DNA of 64,000 nucleotides, from positions 1 to 64,000 of the forward strand of contig NZ_SMAC01000004.1 of NCBI RefSeq assembly GCF_004342115.1, in the 5' to 3' direction. The DNA is from Mannheimia haemolytica (lineage in GTDB: Bacteria; Pseudomonadota; Gammaproteobacteria; Enterobacterales; Pasteurellaceae). This document shows positions 38,347-47,525 of the stretch, piece by piece; positions within the stretch are counted from its first letter, which is position 1, and the number at the start of each line of letters is the position of its first letter. A program made the translations under genes and the position numbers. The notes beneath the pieces are model-generated. The model was not told the DNA's origin and did not search any database. It was given only the letters and a program-made list of their open reading frames with translations.

Positions 38347-39927
38347 ATGTCATACCCACAAGAAGTTAATAAACGTCGCACCTTTGCGATTATTTCCCAC
38401 CCCGATGCGGGTAAAACCACCATTACCGAAAAAGTATTGCTCTACGGAAATGCAATCCAAACTGCCGGCTCGGTAAAAGGCAAAGGCTCGGCACAACACG
38501 CTAAATCCGACTGGATGGAGATGGAAAAACAACGTGGAATTTCGATTACCACCTCCGTGATGCAGTTCCCGTACAATGATTGCTTGGTAAACTTACTCGA
38601 TACACCGGGGCACGAAGACTTCTCGGAAGATACTTATCGTACTTTGACTGCGGTAGATAGCTGCTTAATGGTTATCGACTCGGCAAAAGGGGTTGAGGAA
38701 CGCACCATTAAATTAATGGAAGTGACCCGCTTGCGTGATACGCCAATCCTAACCTTTATGAACAAGCTAGACCGTGATATTCGTGACCCGATGGAGCTGT
38801 TAGATGAAGTGGAAAGCGTGCTGAAAATCAAATGTGCGCCGATCACTTGGCCGATTGGTTGCGGAAAATTGTTTAAAGGGGTATATCACCTTTACAAGGA
38901 CGAAACCTACTTATACCAAACCGGACAAGGTCATACCATTCAAGAAGTACGAGTGGTTAAAGGCTTAAATAATCCGGAACTGGATCAAGCCGTTGGCGAT
39001 GATTTAGCCCAGCAGTTGCGTGATGAATTAGAGCTGGTACAAGGCGCTTCGCACGAATTCGATCACGCCGAATTTATCAAAGGCGAGCTGACACCGGTTT
39101 TCTTTGGCACTGCACTGGGTAACTTCGGGGTCAATCATTTCCTTGACGGTTTAACCGAATGGGCACCGGCACCACAAGCCCGTCAATCGGACGAACGTGA
39201 AGTTTCACCAAGCGAGGAAAAATTCAGCGGTTTCGTATTTAAAATTCAAGCGAATATGGATCCGAAACACCGAGATCGAGTTGCTTTTATGCGTGTCGTT
39301 TCAGGTAAATATGAAAAAGGAATGAAGCTTAAACACGTCCGTATCGGCAAAGATGTGGTGATCTCCGATGCCTTAACCTTTATGGCGGGCGACCGTTCAC
39401 AAGCCGAAGAAGCCTACGCCGGCGATATTATCGGCTTGCACAATCACGGCACGATCCAAATTGGTGATACTTTCACCCAAGGCGAAAATTTCAAATTCAC
39501 CGGTATTCCGAACTTCGCCCCTGAGCTGTTCCGCCGAATCCGCCTGCGTGATCCGCTCAAACAGAAACAACTGCTCAAAGGCTTGGTACAACTTTCCGAA
39601 GAGGGTGCGGTGCAAGTATTCCGTCCGTTAATCAACAACGATTTGATCGTGGGAGCGGTTGGGGTGCTACAGTTTGATGTGGTGGTTTCACGGCTGAAAA
39701 CCGAATACGGTGTAGAGGCAATTTATGAAACCGTAAACGTTGCCACAGCCCGTTGGGTCGAAGGCAAAGATGCCAAAAAATTTGAAGAGTTCAAACGCAA
39801 AAACGAGGCAAACCTTGCCCTAGACGGCGGAGACAACCTCACCTACATTGCTCCGACAATGGTGAACTTAAACCTCGCCCAAGAACGTTACCCTGACGTA
39901 CAGTTCTTTAAAACGAGAGAGCACTAA
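38347..39927 (+). CDS. prfC: Peptide chain release factor 3
   Basis: A 526-residue translational GTPase that removes RF1/RF2 after termination. G1 is [14 protein letters not shown]3 is [17 protein letters not shown]4 is FMNKLDRD; the RF3-specific C-terminal part ([21 protein letters not shown]) is present. ATG 38347 gives the family start [13 protein letters not shown]; the TTG three codons before is ignored. The 230 bp upstream contain several uptake cores and no other gene. Confidence 0.96.
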   Translation: MSYPQEVNKRRTFAIISHPDAGKTTITEKVLLYGNAIQTAGSVKGKGSAQHAKSDWMEMEKQRGISITTSVMQFPYNDCLVNLLDTPGHEDFSEDTYRTLTAVDSCLMVIDSAKGVEERTIKLMEVTRLRDTPILTFMNKLDRDIRDPMELLDEVESVLKIKCAPITWPIGCGKLFKGVYHLYKDETYLYQTGQGHTIQEVRVVKGLNNPELDQAVGDDLAQQLRDELELVQGASHEFDHAEFIKGELTPVFFGTALGNFGVNHFLDGLTEWAPAPQARQSDEREVSPSEEKFSGFVFKIQANMDPKHRDRVAFMRVVSGKYEKGMKLKHVRIGKDVVISDALTFMAGDRSQAEEAYAGDIIGLHNHGTIQIGDTFTQGENFKFTGIPNFAPELFRRIRLRDPLKQKQLLKGLVQLSEEGAVQVFRPLINNDLIVGAVGVLQFDVVVSRLKTEYGVEAIYETVNVATARWVEGKDAKKFEEFKRKNEANLALDGGDNLTYIAPTMVNLNLAQERYPDVQFFKTREH

Positions 39928-39932
39928 AACCA

Positions 39933-39960
39933 ATAGGGGCGAAAAATCTTTCGCCCCTAC
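39933..39960. repeat. Palindrome, family C, after prfC
   Basis: TAGGGGCGAAA / TTTCGCCCCTA are perfect 11 bp arms around AATC. The stem has no T run, so it is more likely a repeat than a terminator, though it may protect the prfC mRNA 3' end. The rest of 39961-40116 is AT-rich with one uptake core. Confidence 0.65.
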
Positions 39961-40116
39961 AAATAAAGCACAAGCGGTCAATTTTTTTCCGAATTTTACA
40001 ATACTAGGCATTCTGTTCCTCAAATAACCTAAATATTCCCCTATCAACAATCCTTATCTTGAGATTATTCTGCCTATTAATTAACCACTCAAAAATACCC
40101 TCGCAGAAAACTCTAC

Positions 40117-40174
40117 TTTTTTTATGGAAATATGCTAAAGTTCGCCAATATTCATAGCCCTGATTTTTTTATGG
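40117..40174 (+). promoter_or_regulatory. Importer upstream region sharing two sites with znuD
   Basis: TTTTTTTATGGAAATAT (40117-40133) is identical over 17 nt to 27944-27960. The second site, from CATAGCC (40153) to TTTTTTTATGG (ending 40174), matches the 22 nt at 27990-28011 at 19 positions. Spacing between T tracts is 47 bp here and 57 bp at znuD, one helical turn apart. The second site ends 11 bp before the ATG and covers the ribosome site, so a bound repressor would also block translation initiation DNA. Regulator unknown. Confidence 0.5.
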
Positions 40175-40184
40175 AGAAAATAAA

Positions 40185-41759
40185 ATGAAAAAATGGTTGA
40201 TTCCATTAACTGTCGCTGCGTTCTGTGTTTCTGCTTGCGATGATAAGAACAGCACTCAAGCAACCGCAGAAAAACCGCAAGTAGAGAATACTCAATCGCA
40301 AAAAAATGCGGAAATATTACCGCTTGCAACCGTGGTTGCCCCATGGGAAATCAATAGCCTTGACCCGAATCAATCAGGCGTAATTTTCCAGCGTATGAAC
40401 TTAGCGGAAACATTGGTCGAAGCTGATCTTAACGGGAATTTAATTCCGGCATTGGCCACTGACTGGCGCAGTAACGAAGAGGGAACAATCTGGCGTTTTA
40501 CCTTGCGTGAAGGGGTAAAATTCCATAACGATCAAGTACTTACCGCACAAGCAGTGGTAAATAGTTTGAATATCGCAAAAAGCAAACCGGGTGTGTTAGC
40601 AAAAGCCTTTATCAAGGAAATTCGAGCGGTAGATAACAAAGTGGAAATTGAGCTAACTAAAGCTTTTGTGCCGTTTCCTTCCTTTTTAACACACTACACC
40701 GCCTTAATTTTGGCACCTGAAAGCTATAATGAAAAAGGCGAAGTGACCCAAATTATCGGTACAGGTGCGTTTAAACCCACAAAAATTGAAGCTCCGCAGA
40801 AATTGGAAGCGGTGCAATTTGAGGGCTATTGGGGCAAAAAACCGCAAGTTCAGCAAGCCAATTATTTAGCCAGCAGCCGTAGCGAAACCCGTATGTTAAT
40901 GGCACAAAGCGAGCCGTCATCACTGGTATTTAATTTAGATACCGCCAGTGTAGCAAGGCTGAAAGCCGATCCTAACCTGCAATTAGTCAGCGGATCTATT
41001 GCCCGTACTATTCAGTTGAAAATGGACGTGGCAAAGCCGTTTTTTAACGACTTAGCGATTCGCCAAGCCTTATCGCAAGCGATTAATCGCAAGGCGATTG
41101 CTGAGCAGGTCTTAAAAATTGAGAACGGAGCTGCCGATCAAATTTTACCGAAAGCCTTTGCCGACTGGCGTGTTGATACCGCAGAACAAGTGGTCGATAT
41201 TGCAAAAATTAAACAAAATCTGACCGCTTCCGGCTATACCTTTGATGAACAAGGTCGCTTAACCAAAGACGGCAAACCGTTTAGCTTTACCATGCGCACC
41301 TTCTCAGATCGTCCTGAATTACCGGTGATTGCTACTATCTTACAAGCTCAATGGAAACAAATTGGCGTGGAAGTGAATGTTTCGGTGGGTAATTTCAGCG
41401 AAATTCCGGCGGGGCATCAAGACGGCAGTTTAGAAATGGCTCTTTATGCCTTAAATTATGGCAAAACCTTAGATCCATATGGCGTAATTGCCTCCGACTT
41501 CGCCAATGGTGGCAGTGATTGGGGGGTAATGAATTGGCAAAATACTGAGGTAGACAATGCAGTCAAATCGCTCGAAACCGAGCGTGACCCGCAAAAAGCG
41601 AAAGCATTAAAGCAAACGGTTAGCAAAATTATTTACAATGAGTTGCCAATCATTCCAGTGGTTTATTACCAACAAAATGTGGTGGCACATAAAGAAGTGA
41701 AAAATGTGACGCTAGATCCATTTGAAAGACGCTTCTTTTTGGAGTTATTAAGTAAGTAG
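40185..41759 (+). CDS. Peptide/nickel-type ABC transporter substrate-binding lipoprotein
   Basis: A 524-residue family 5 extracellular solute-binding protein. The N-terminus MKKWLIPLTVAAFCVSACDD carries a lipobox (VSAC). SBP_bac_5 features: FQRMNLAETLVEADLNGNLIPALATDW and FTLREGVKFHNDQVLTAQAVVNSL. The substrate cannot be read from sequence: peptides, nickel-chelate or opine-metal complexes are all possible. The shared upstream sites with znuD favour a metal complex; this is inference. Start follows ATGGAGAAAATAAA. The downstream permease gene is 220 bp away across a repeat. Confidence 0.82.
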   Translation: MKKWLIPLTVAAFCVSACDDKNSTQATAEKPQVENTQSQKNAEILPLATVVAPWEINSLDPNQSGVIFQRMNLAETLVEADLNGNLIPALATDWRSNEEGTIWRFTLREGVKFHNDQVLTAQAVVNSLNIAKSKPGVLAKAFIKEIRAVDNKVEIELTKAFVPFPSFLTHYTALILAPESYNEKGEVTQIIGTGAFKPTKIEAPQKLEAVQFEGYWGKKPQVQQANYLASSRSETRMLMAQSEPSSLVFNLDTASVARLKADPNLQLVSGSIARTIQLKMDVAKPFFNDLAIRQALSQAINRKAIAEQVLKIENGAADQILPKAFADWRVDTAEQVVDIAKIKQNLTASGYTFDEQGRLTKDGKPFSFTMRTFSDRPELPVIATILQAQWKQIGVEVNVSVGNFSEIPAGHQDGSLEMALYALNYGKTLDPYGVIASDFANGGSDWGVMNWQNTEVDNAVKSLETERDPQKAKALKQTVSKIIYNELPIIPVVYYQQNVVAHKEVKNVTLDPFERRFFLELLSK

Positions 41760-41772
41760 TTTAATTCAAAAT

Positions 41773-41935
41773 ACTCCTCGCTTTAGAAAAGGGAAGGTAG
41801 GATTTTTCAGTAGTAATTTGCGCTCTTAGGTGAATAAATAGTGACAGAATTATCGTTTTTTCTCATTTTTCACCTATTTTCTCCGCTTATTTCTTCTGCC
41901 AAATCTTCCCTTCCCCTCTTTGCTAAAGAGGGGGA
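41773..41935. repeat. Palindromic repeat, family B, copy 2
   Basis: Left arm CTCGCTTTAGAAAAGGG, right arm CCAAATCTTCCC followed by CCCCTCTTTGCTAAAGAGGGG, as in copy 1 at 4732. An inner block TATTTTCTCCGCTTAT appears in copy 1 as its complement near the other arm. It splits the binding-protein gene from its permease genes. Confidence 0.7.
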
Positions 41936-41978
41936 TCAGAACGCATAAAATCATCTTTTTAATAAATGAAATAATACA

Positions 41979-42911
41979 ATGCACAAAATTCTCTTCCGCC
42001 GTCTTATCCAAATTCTACTGGTGATTTGGTCGGTTGGCACACTCACATTTATCCTCACCCGCCAACTTTCGGGTGATATGGCATACCGCATTGCTGCCAG
42101 CCGCTATGGTTATGATCAAGCAGATAGTGCTGCTGCTGAGGCTGTGCGTGCCGAGCTGGGATTAGACCAACCTTGGTGGCAAAGCTACTTCAGCTGGCTA
42201 AGTGACTTGGCTCAATTTAATTTAGGCAAATCATTGGTGACCGGTGATCCGGTCTGGTCTGAAATTCAGCACCAATTCGGGCATACCTTAAGCCTTGCGA
42301 TTGTGGCACTTATCTTAGCAATCCTTATCGGGCCTCCGCTCGGTTTGTTAGCCGCCCGTAAGCCAAACGGCTTTTTTGACCGCTTGACACTGGTATTCAG
42401 TACCCTGTTTCGCTCCGTGCCGGCATTTATTATTGCGATTGGCTTGATTACGCTGTTTTCCGCTCAACTAAAATGGCTACCTGCCGGCGGATACGGCAGT
42501 TGGCAACATTTTATCTTGCCTGCCTTAACGCTTGCGATTGGCTTGAGTACGGTTTCGGTACGAGTCACCCGTTCTGCAATGGTTCAGGTAAAAGGCTCAG
42601 AATTTTACCAATTTTCACAATTAAAAGGCTTAAGCCGTTGGCATACCTTTTTACGTCACGGTTTGCCGAATATTGCCGTGCCGGTCATTGCCTACCACGC
42701 AGTACAATTAGTTTATTTAATTGAAGGCGTTGTGGTGGTCGAAAGCCTATTTGCTTGGCCCGGCAGCGGACACGCACTGGTTCACGCCATCATTGCCCGT
42801 GATGTGCCGATGATTCAAGGTACAACGCTCGTGATGGGCGGATTGTTTGTTGTATTAAACACCATTGCCGATCTATTAAGTGCTTGGATTGACCCACGAA
42901 TTAAGCGATAG
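41979..42911 (+). CDS. ABC transporter permease, OppB/NikB type
   Basis: A 310-residue membrane protein with about six helices. The N-terminal helix LIQILLVIWSVGTLTFILTRQLSGD is typical of the DppB/NikB group, and VKGSEFYQFSQLKGLSRWHTFLRHGLPNIAVPVI is the cytoplasmic EAA-like loop that contacts the ATPase. It pairs with the next gene (9 bp gap). No good ribosome site is visible at the ATG, as if the inserted repeat disturbed its original leader. Confidence 0.85.
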   Translation: MHKILFRRLIQILLVIWSVGTLTFILTRQLSGDMAYRIAASRYGYDQADSAAAEAVRAELGLDQPWWQSYFSWLSDLAQFNLGKSLVTGDPVWSEIQHQFGHTLSLAIVALILAILIGPPLGLLAARKPNGFFDRLTLVFSTLFRSVPAFIIAIGLITLFSAQLKWLPAGGYGSWQHFILPALTLAIGLSTVSVRVTRSAMVQVKGSEFYQFSQLKGLSRWHTFLRHGLPNIAVPVIAYHAVQLVYLIEGVVVVESLFAWPGSGHALVHAIIARDVPMIQGTTLVMGGLFVVLNTIADLLSAWIDPRIKR

Positions 42912-42920
42912 GACATCAAG

Positions 42921-43703
42921 ATGAAAATTTCAATTTCACAATACTTAGGCGGCACTATTCTCCTTGCAATGTTGGGATTTGCCTTTTTACAGCCTTATTT
43001 TTACCCGATGGATATTGGCTTTCAAGATTTAACCAATATCCTTTCCAATCCAAATGAAATCGCTTGGTTCGGCACCGATCATCTCGGGCGGGATATGCTT
43101 GCCCGTCTTGCCTCTGCTATTCGTCTTTCGTTTGGCTTATCACTGTTTAGCGTGATTTGTGCCTTAATTGCAGGCTTAATTACCGGCATTATGGCAGGCT
43201 TTTTCGGTGGCTGGATTGACCGCATTTTCAGCTTTATTTGTGATCTAGTGATGGCACTCCCCGGCTTACTTTTAGTATTGCTCTTTGCCGCCCTTTCTCC
43301 CGGCTCATTTTGGACGCTCTATTTAGGGATTTCATTGGTAATGTGGGTGGAATTTTTCCGTGTGATCCGCTCTATCAGCTCAACAATGGCAAACAGCTCG
43401 GAAATTCAAGCCTCACGCCTAATGGGAATGGGCTGGTTTTATAGCTTCAAACGCCACTTATTGCCCCGTTTATTACCGATGATTGCCACTTTATCGGCAT
43501 TCTCGCTCGGCAATGCGATTTTAGCTCTCGCCACACTTGGCTTTGTCAGCGTAGGGCTTCGCCCGCCTACAGCAGAATTAGGCTTGATGATGACCGAACT
43601 ATTCCCTTACTACTACGAAGCACCGCTGATATTTTTGCAACCAGTGGTTGCCGTTTTCTTAATGGTACTCAGCTTACAATTATTGTCTAGAAAAATTAAA
43701 TAA
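42921..43703 (+). CDS. ABC transporter permease, OppC/NikC type
   Basis: A 260-residue permease with an N-terminal helix and the DppC-type motif GTDHLGRDMLARLASAIRLSFGLSL. The EAA loop is SSEIQASRLMGMGWFYSFKRHLLPRLLPMI. It forms the channel with the preceding NikB-like protein. Slightly shorter than usual (about 280), with a short N-terminus. A family C palindrome begins 4 bp past its stop. Confidence 0.85.
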   Translation: MKISISQYLGGTILLAMLGFAFLQPYFYPMDIGFQDLTNILSNPNEIAWFGTDHLGRDMLARLASAIRLSFGLSLFSVICALIAGLITGIMAGFFGGWIDRIFSFICDLVMALPGLLLVLLFAALSPGSFWTLYLGISLVMWVEFFRVIRSISSTMANSSEIQASRLMGMGWFYSFKRHLLPRLLPMIATLSAFSLGNAILALATLGFVSVGLRPPTAELGLMMTELFPYYYEAPLIFLQPVVAVFLMVLSLQLLSRKIK

Positions 43704-43706
43704 TGC

Positions 43707-43776
43707 GTAGGGGCAGGTCCTGTGCCTGCCCAAAATTCTTATTATATTTATGGGCGGGCACAGGGCCCGCCCCTAC
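43707..43776. repeat. Palindrome, family C, between permease and ATPase genes
   Basis: GTAGGGGCAGG...CCTGCCC and GGGCGGGCACAGGGCCCGCC...CCCTAC form a 70 bp inverted repeat with hairpins in each arm. It ends 9 bp before the ATPase start and may hide or replace its ribosome site. Confidence 0.75.
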
Positions 43777-43785
43777 AGTAATAAA

Positions 43786-45204
43786 ATGAAGATGAAATTA
43801 CTCAATATCCAAAACCTATCTGTTGAAACCGAAAACAGATTACAGCTGGTCGAACCGATTAGCCTACAATTAAAGGCAGGAAAAAATATTACTATCTTAG
43901 GCGAAACCGGCTCAGGCAAAAGCCTGCTGATTCAAGCGATTATGGGGGCGTTACCCGACGGCTTAATCGCAAGCGGTGAAATTTCGGTAAAAAATTGCAA
44001 AATTTCCACCGAATCCGACCGCTTGCAAACATTGTGGGGTAAAACCTTGGTAATGCTGCCACAAGAGCCTCGCCGCTCGCTTAATCCGATTATGGCAATC
44101 GGCAAGCAGTTGTGGGAAAGTTTTCACTATGTGGCAGGCAAACCATCATCTCAAGCCAAAACGGAAAGCAAAGCCTATTTAGCCAAACTTGGGCTGGGCG
44201 AATCGGTTGAAAACTACCCACACCAGCTTTCCGGTGGAATGGCTCAACGTGCCTCTTTTGCGATTGCAACTGCCGCCGGTGGCAAAATTTTACTTGCCGA
44301 TGAGCCGACCAAAGGGCTTGACCCAACCAGTAAAGGCAAAGTGATTGAACTGTTAAAATCCGCCTACCAAAACGGCGGAGGCTTGCTCACCATTACTCAC
44401 GATATTGAAGTTGCCGAGCAACTCGGTGGCACTATTTTAGTGATGAAAAAAGGCGAACTGTTGGAGCAAGGTGAGGCAAAAGCGTTGTTAAATAACCCAC
44501 AACACCCTTACACCAAAGCACTTATCAGTGCCGATCCAAAACATTGGCAACCATTGCAAGATCTGCAAAATTTAAGCCAAAAACAACCGCTTGTTTCGGT
44601 TAAAAATTTGAGTATTGCCCGTGGTAAGAAAACGCTGTTTAGCAACCTTTCCTTTGACTTACACAAAGGCGAAGTGCTTGGGATTGTCGGGCATAGTGGG
44701 ATTGGCAAAAGCTCGCTTGCCGATGTACTTTGTGGTTTGCTTAAGCCGAAATCGGGCGAAGTTGTGTGGCACAGCCACAGCCATAAAAAACACCAAGTGT
44801 TGAAGCTTTACCAAGACCCACCGGAAGCCTTTGCTCCGAATGTCAGTCTAAAAACCTTGCTTGATGATGTGATTAACAAGCACCAATTAGATCGACTGCC
44901 GATTCCAAGTTTACTGCAACAACTTTCGCTCAACCCAGAAATTTTGCAACGCAATGCGGAAAATGTCTCCGGCGGCGAGCTACAACGAGTAGCAATTTTG
45001 CGAGCCTTGCTCTTAGAACCGGTACTACTGTTTGCCGATGAAGTCACTTCTCGGCTTGACCCAATCACACAACAAGAAACGATAGAATTGCTGATCAACC
45101 AGTGCCGAGCGAGAAATTGCAGTCTGATTTTGGTCAGTCACGATCCTTATCTAATTGAGAAATCGTGCGATAAAGTGATTAATTTGGAAGAGTATGTGGG
45201 CTAA
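43786..45204 (+). CDS. Fused double ATP-binding protein of the peptide/nickel-type importer
   Basis: A 472-residue protein with two ABC domains equivalent to separate NikD/NikE or OppD/OppF proteins. First half: Walker A GETGSGKS, signature LSGGMAQR, Walker B ILLADEPTKGLDP. Second half (from about residue 265): Walker A GHSGIGKS, signature VSGGELQR, Walker B LFADEVTSRLDP, where DEV replaces the usual DEP. Two ATG codons (43786, 43792) fit; no clear ribosome site precedes them. The frame from 43750 reads through the palindrome and is rejected. Confidence 0.85.
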   Translation: MKMKLLNIQNLSVETENRLQLVEPISLQLKAGKNITILGETGSGKSLLIQAIMGALPDGLIASGEISVKNCKISTESDRLQTLWGKTLVMLPQEPRRSLNPIMAIGKQLWESFHYVAGKPSSQAKTESKAYLAKLGLGESVENYPHQLSGGMAQRASFAIATAAGGKILLADEPTKGLDPTSKGKVIELLKSAYQNGGGLLTITHDIEVAEQLGGTILVMKKGELLEQGEAKALLNNPQHPYTKALISADPKHWQPLQDLQNLSQKQPLVSVKNLSIARGKKTLFSNLSFDLHKGEVLGIVGHSGIGKSSLADVLCGLLKPKSGEVVWHSHSHKKHQVLKLYQDPPEAFAPNVSLKTLLDDVINKHQLDRLPIPSLLQQLSLNPEILQRNAENVSGGELQRVAILRALLLEPVLLFADEVTSRLDPITQQETIELLINQCRARNCSLILVSHDPYLIEKSCDKVINLEEYVG

Positions 45205-45245
45205 CAAGCGGTTCAATTTCTGAGATTTTTTGCGGCTCTAAAAAC

Positions 45246-45278
45246 AAAAATGCGAAGACATCAGTTCTTCGCATTTTT
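45246..45278. terminator. Bidirectional terminator between importer and rlmB
   Basis: AAAAATGCGAAGA / TCTTCGCATTTTT are perfect 13 bp arms around CATCAGT, with A and T runs on the two sides, between convergent stops. Confidence 0.88.
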
Positions 45279-45290
45279 CTTACTTATTCC

Positions 45291-46034
45291 TTATTGCCCA
45301 GCCAGCTTCTGCCGTACAATTTCAAACAGACAGACCCCGGTTGCAACTGAGACATTCAAAGAAGATACTGAGCCCGCCATTGGAATGCTGATAAGCTGGT
45401 CGCAATGCTCACGGGTAAGGCGACGCATTCCGTCACCTTCTGCCCCCATAACTAACGCAATCGAGCCGGTTAATTTTGCTTCATAAATGCCCGATTCCGC
45501 CTCACCTGCCGTGCCGACAATCCAGACATTATGCCGTTCTTGTAAATCTCGCATTGTGCGAGCCAGATTGGTAACTCGAATCAGTGGCATCACTTCCGCT
45601 GCCCCACAGGCGACTTTGCGAGCGGTTGGTGTAAGCTGAGCAGATTTATCTTTCGGCACAATAACCGCATCAACCCCTGCCGCATCAGCGGTACGCAAAC
45701 AAGCCCCTAGGTTGTGAGGGTCGGTCACGCCATCTAAAATCAACAAGAGTGGATTTTTCTTTTGGCTTAAGATCGCCTCTAAATCGTGTTCATTCAGCTC
45801 TTTTTGTGGCACGACTCTGGCAATAATCCCTTGATGCACTTCACCTTGCGATTTGTTATCTAAGGTTTGGCGGTTCACTTGTTGAATTGCCACCCCTAAA
45901 CGTTGTAATTCATTTAATAGTGGCATTAAGCGTTTATCTTCACGCCCTTTTAGCACCAGCACTTCAATTAAACGCTCAGGTGCATTATCCCAAAAGGCTT
46001 TCACTGCGTGAATGCCATAAATTTGTTCGCTCAT
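45291..46034 (-). CDS. rlmB: 23S rRNA (guanosine-2251-2'-O)-methyltransferase
   Basis: A 247-residue SPOUT methyltransferase. Motif order is typical: N-terminal L30e-like domain ([31 protein letters not shown]), [47 protein letters not shown] and [22 protein letters not shown]. It methylates Gm2251 in the peptidyl-transferase P loop. The start follows AAGGATAAAAT. Confidence 0.95.
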   Translation of the reverse strand: MSEQIYGIHAVKAFWDNAPERLIEVLVLKGREDKRLMPLLNELQRLGVAIQQVNRQTLDNKSQGEVHQGIIARVVPQKELNEHDLEAILSQKKNPLLLILDGVTDPHNLGACLRTADAAGVDAVIVPKDKSAQLTPTARKVACGAAEVMPLIRVTNLARTMRDLQERHNVWIVGTAGEAESGIYEAKLTGSIALVMGAEGDGMRRLTREHCDQLISIPMAGSVSSLNVSVATGVCLFEIVRQKLAGQ

Positions 46035-46088
46035 ATTTTATCCTTAATAATTGGGCGAACCCATCAGCTCGCCCATATAAATACCTAA

Positions 46089-47456
46089 CTAAAGCAACAT
46101 CTTCACAATTTTATCCAACTTAACCCTGCCGAATTTTTTCAGCAATTTACGCACATTTTCAGGGTAATCGGTTAAAACTTCCAAATCACTGTAGTGAGTT
46201 AAAATCTGCGTATGTTGGCAAATTTGGTTTAACTCCGTTTCTGCTTTTTCACTTAATTGATGTTGAGGATCGGAAATTAAAATTGCATTTTCGGCATCTA
46301 ACCGCCACGCTCTTGGGTTAAGGTTATTGCCGGTCAGCAAAATATAGCGGTTATCCACCCAAACCCCTTTTAAGTGGTAGCTGTTTTCGCCATCTTTCCA
46401 TAAGCGAATGGTTAACTGTTTATTTTGTACATAACCGTCCAACCGTTTTGCAAAGGCTCGTAAGTTCTTTTCATACAAATAAGGCAGAGCCGATGCCATC
46501 GTGAATTTTTCGTCCGGCTTGGTGTAGAAATCATTAGCGGTTTTATCCCCCACAATAATTTCAACCGATTTGCCGTTTGCCAATAGCCATTCAATACGGG
46601 TTCTCAGAGAATGCGGAAAATTAAAATACGGAGTGCAAATCGTTAATTTCTGCTCAGTTTGATAAAACAACGCTTCAATCACTTTATTTAACTGATTCTT
46701 ACGTCGCCCTAAGCCTACTAAAGGAGAAACCGCTAAGCGACCATTTTCAGCAACACCGTTAAATAAATACGCTTCCCGACTTAATTGTTTGCGGAAATGC
46801 TTAATTTGCGCACGAATTTCAGCCGTTTTCGGGCGATTTTCCGTATCTAAACGTTTTACCGCTTCATTGGTTAAAAGATGCTGTTGAATAAACGTCACCC
46901 AGCTATCGGCAAGAACTTTATTTTCAATGACGTGGTAACGGTCATAACGGTAACGTTCAAATTGATGCAAATACACATTATTAATGCTTGCTCCGCTATA
47001 CAAAATCGTATCGTCAAATACGAAGCCTTTCAAATGCAATACACCAAACACTTCTCGTCCGTTAATCGACACACCGTAAAAGGCAATCTCTTGCCCTGCC
47101 GGTAAACCTTGTTCGTATTTAACTTTTGCATACCAGTCGGCGTTAGATAAATTCTCTGCCTCACCAATACGCCCACGTTGGGCTCGGTGCCAATCAACCA
47201 AAATGTTAATTTCCAGTTCAGGATTATTTCGCTTCGCTTGATATAAAGCAGCTAATACTTCCTGCCCGGCTTCATCTTTTTCAAAGTAAAGAGCGGTTAT
47301 ATAAATACGCTTTTTTGCCGTTTGAATCAGCTGTAAAATTTGTTGTTTAAACGCTTTGCTCGAGGCGAGAAACTGAACCTGCTCTGCCACTTGTGGTAAG
47401 TATGGCAGGCTTTTCAATAGGTATTCAGCTTTACGTTGTTTGTTCAAAATTAACAT
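46089..47456 (-). CDS. pssA: Phosphatidylserine synthase PssA
   Basis: A 455-residue phospholipase D-superfamily enzyme that makes phosphatidylserine from CDP-diacylglycerol and serine, the path to phosphatidylethanolamine. Two HKD motifs are present: HLKGFVFDDTILYSGASINN (about residues 130-150) and YHLKGVWVDNRYILLTGNNLNPRAW (about 345-370). It has no membrane span, like the ribosome- or membrane-associated E. coli enzyme. Among clustered ATG codons, 47456 gives the best spacing to a GGA. Confidence 0.92.
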   Translation of the reverse strand: MLILNKQRKAEYLLKSLPYLPQVAEQVQFLASSKAFKQQILQLIQTAKKRIYITALYFEKDEAGQEVLAALYQAKRNNPELEINILVDWHRAQRGRIGEAENLSNADWYAKVKYEQGLPAGQEIAFYGVSINGREVFGVLHLKGFVFDDTILYSGASINNVYLHQFERYRYDRYHVIENKVLADSWVTFIQQHLLTNEAVKRLDTENRPKTAEIRAQIKHFRKQLSREAYLFNGVAENGRLAVSPLVGLGRRKNQLNKVIEALFYQTEQKLTICTPYFNFPHSLRTRIEWLLANGKSVEIIVGDKTANDFYTKPDEKFTMASALPYLYEKNLRAFAKRLDGYVQNKQLTIRLWKDGENSYHLKGVWVDNRYILLTGNNLNPRAWRLDAENAILISDPQHQLSEKAETELNQICQHTQILTHYSDLEVLTDYPENVRKLLKKFGRVKLDKIVKMLL

Positions 47457-47525
47457 CATTGATTCCAAAATTTTCAATCGTTGCCTGCTATTTTACACTG
47501 AAATCGCCAATAAAGCGATTTTCGC

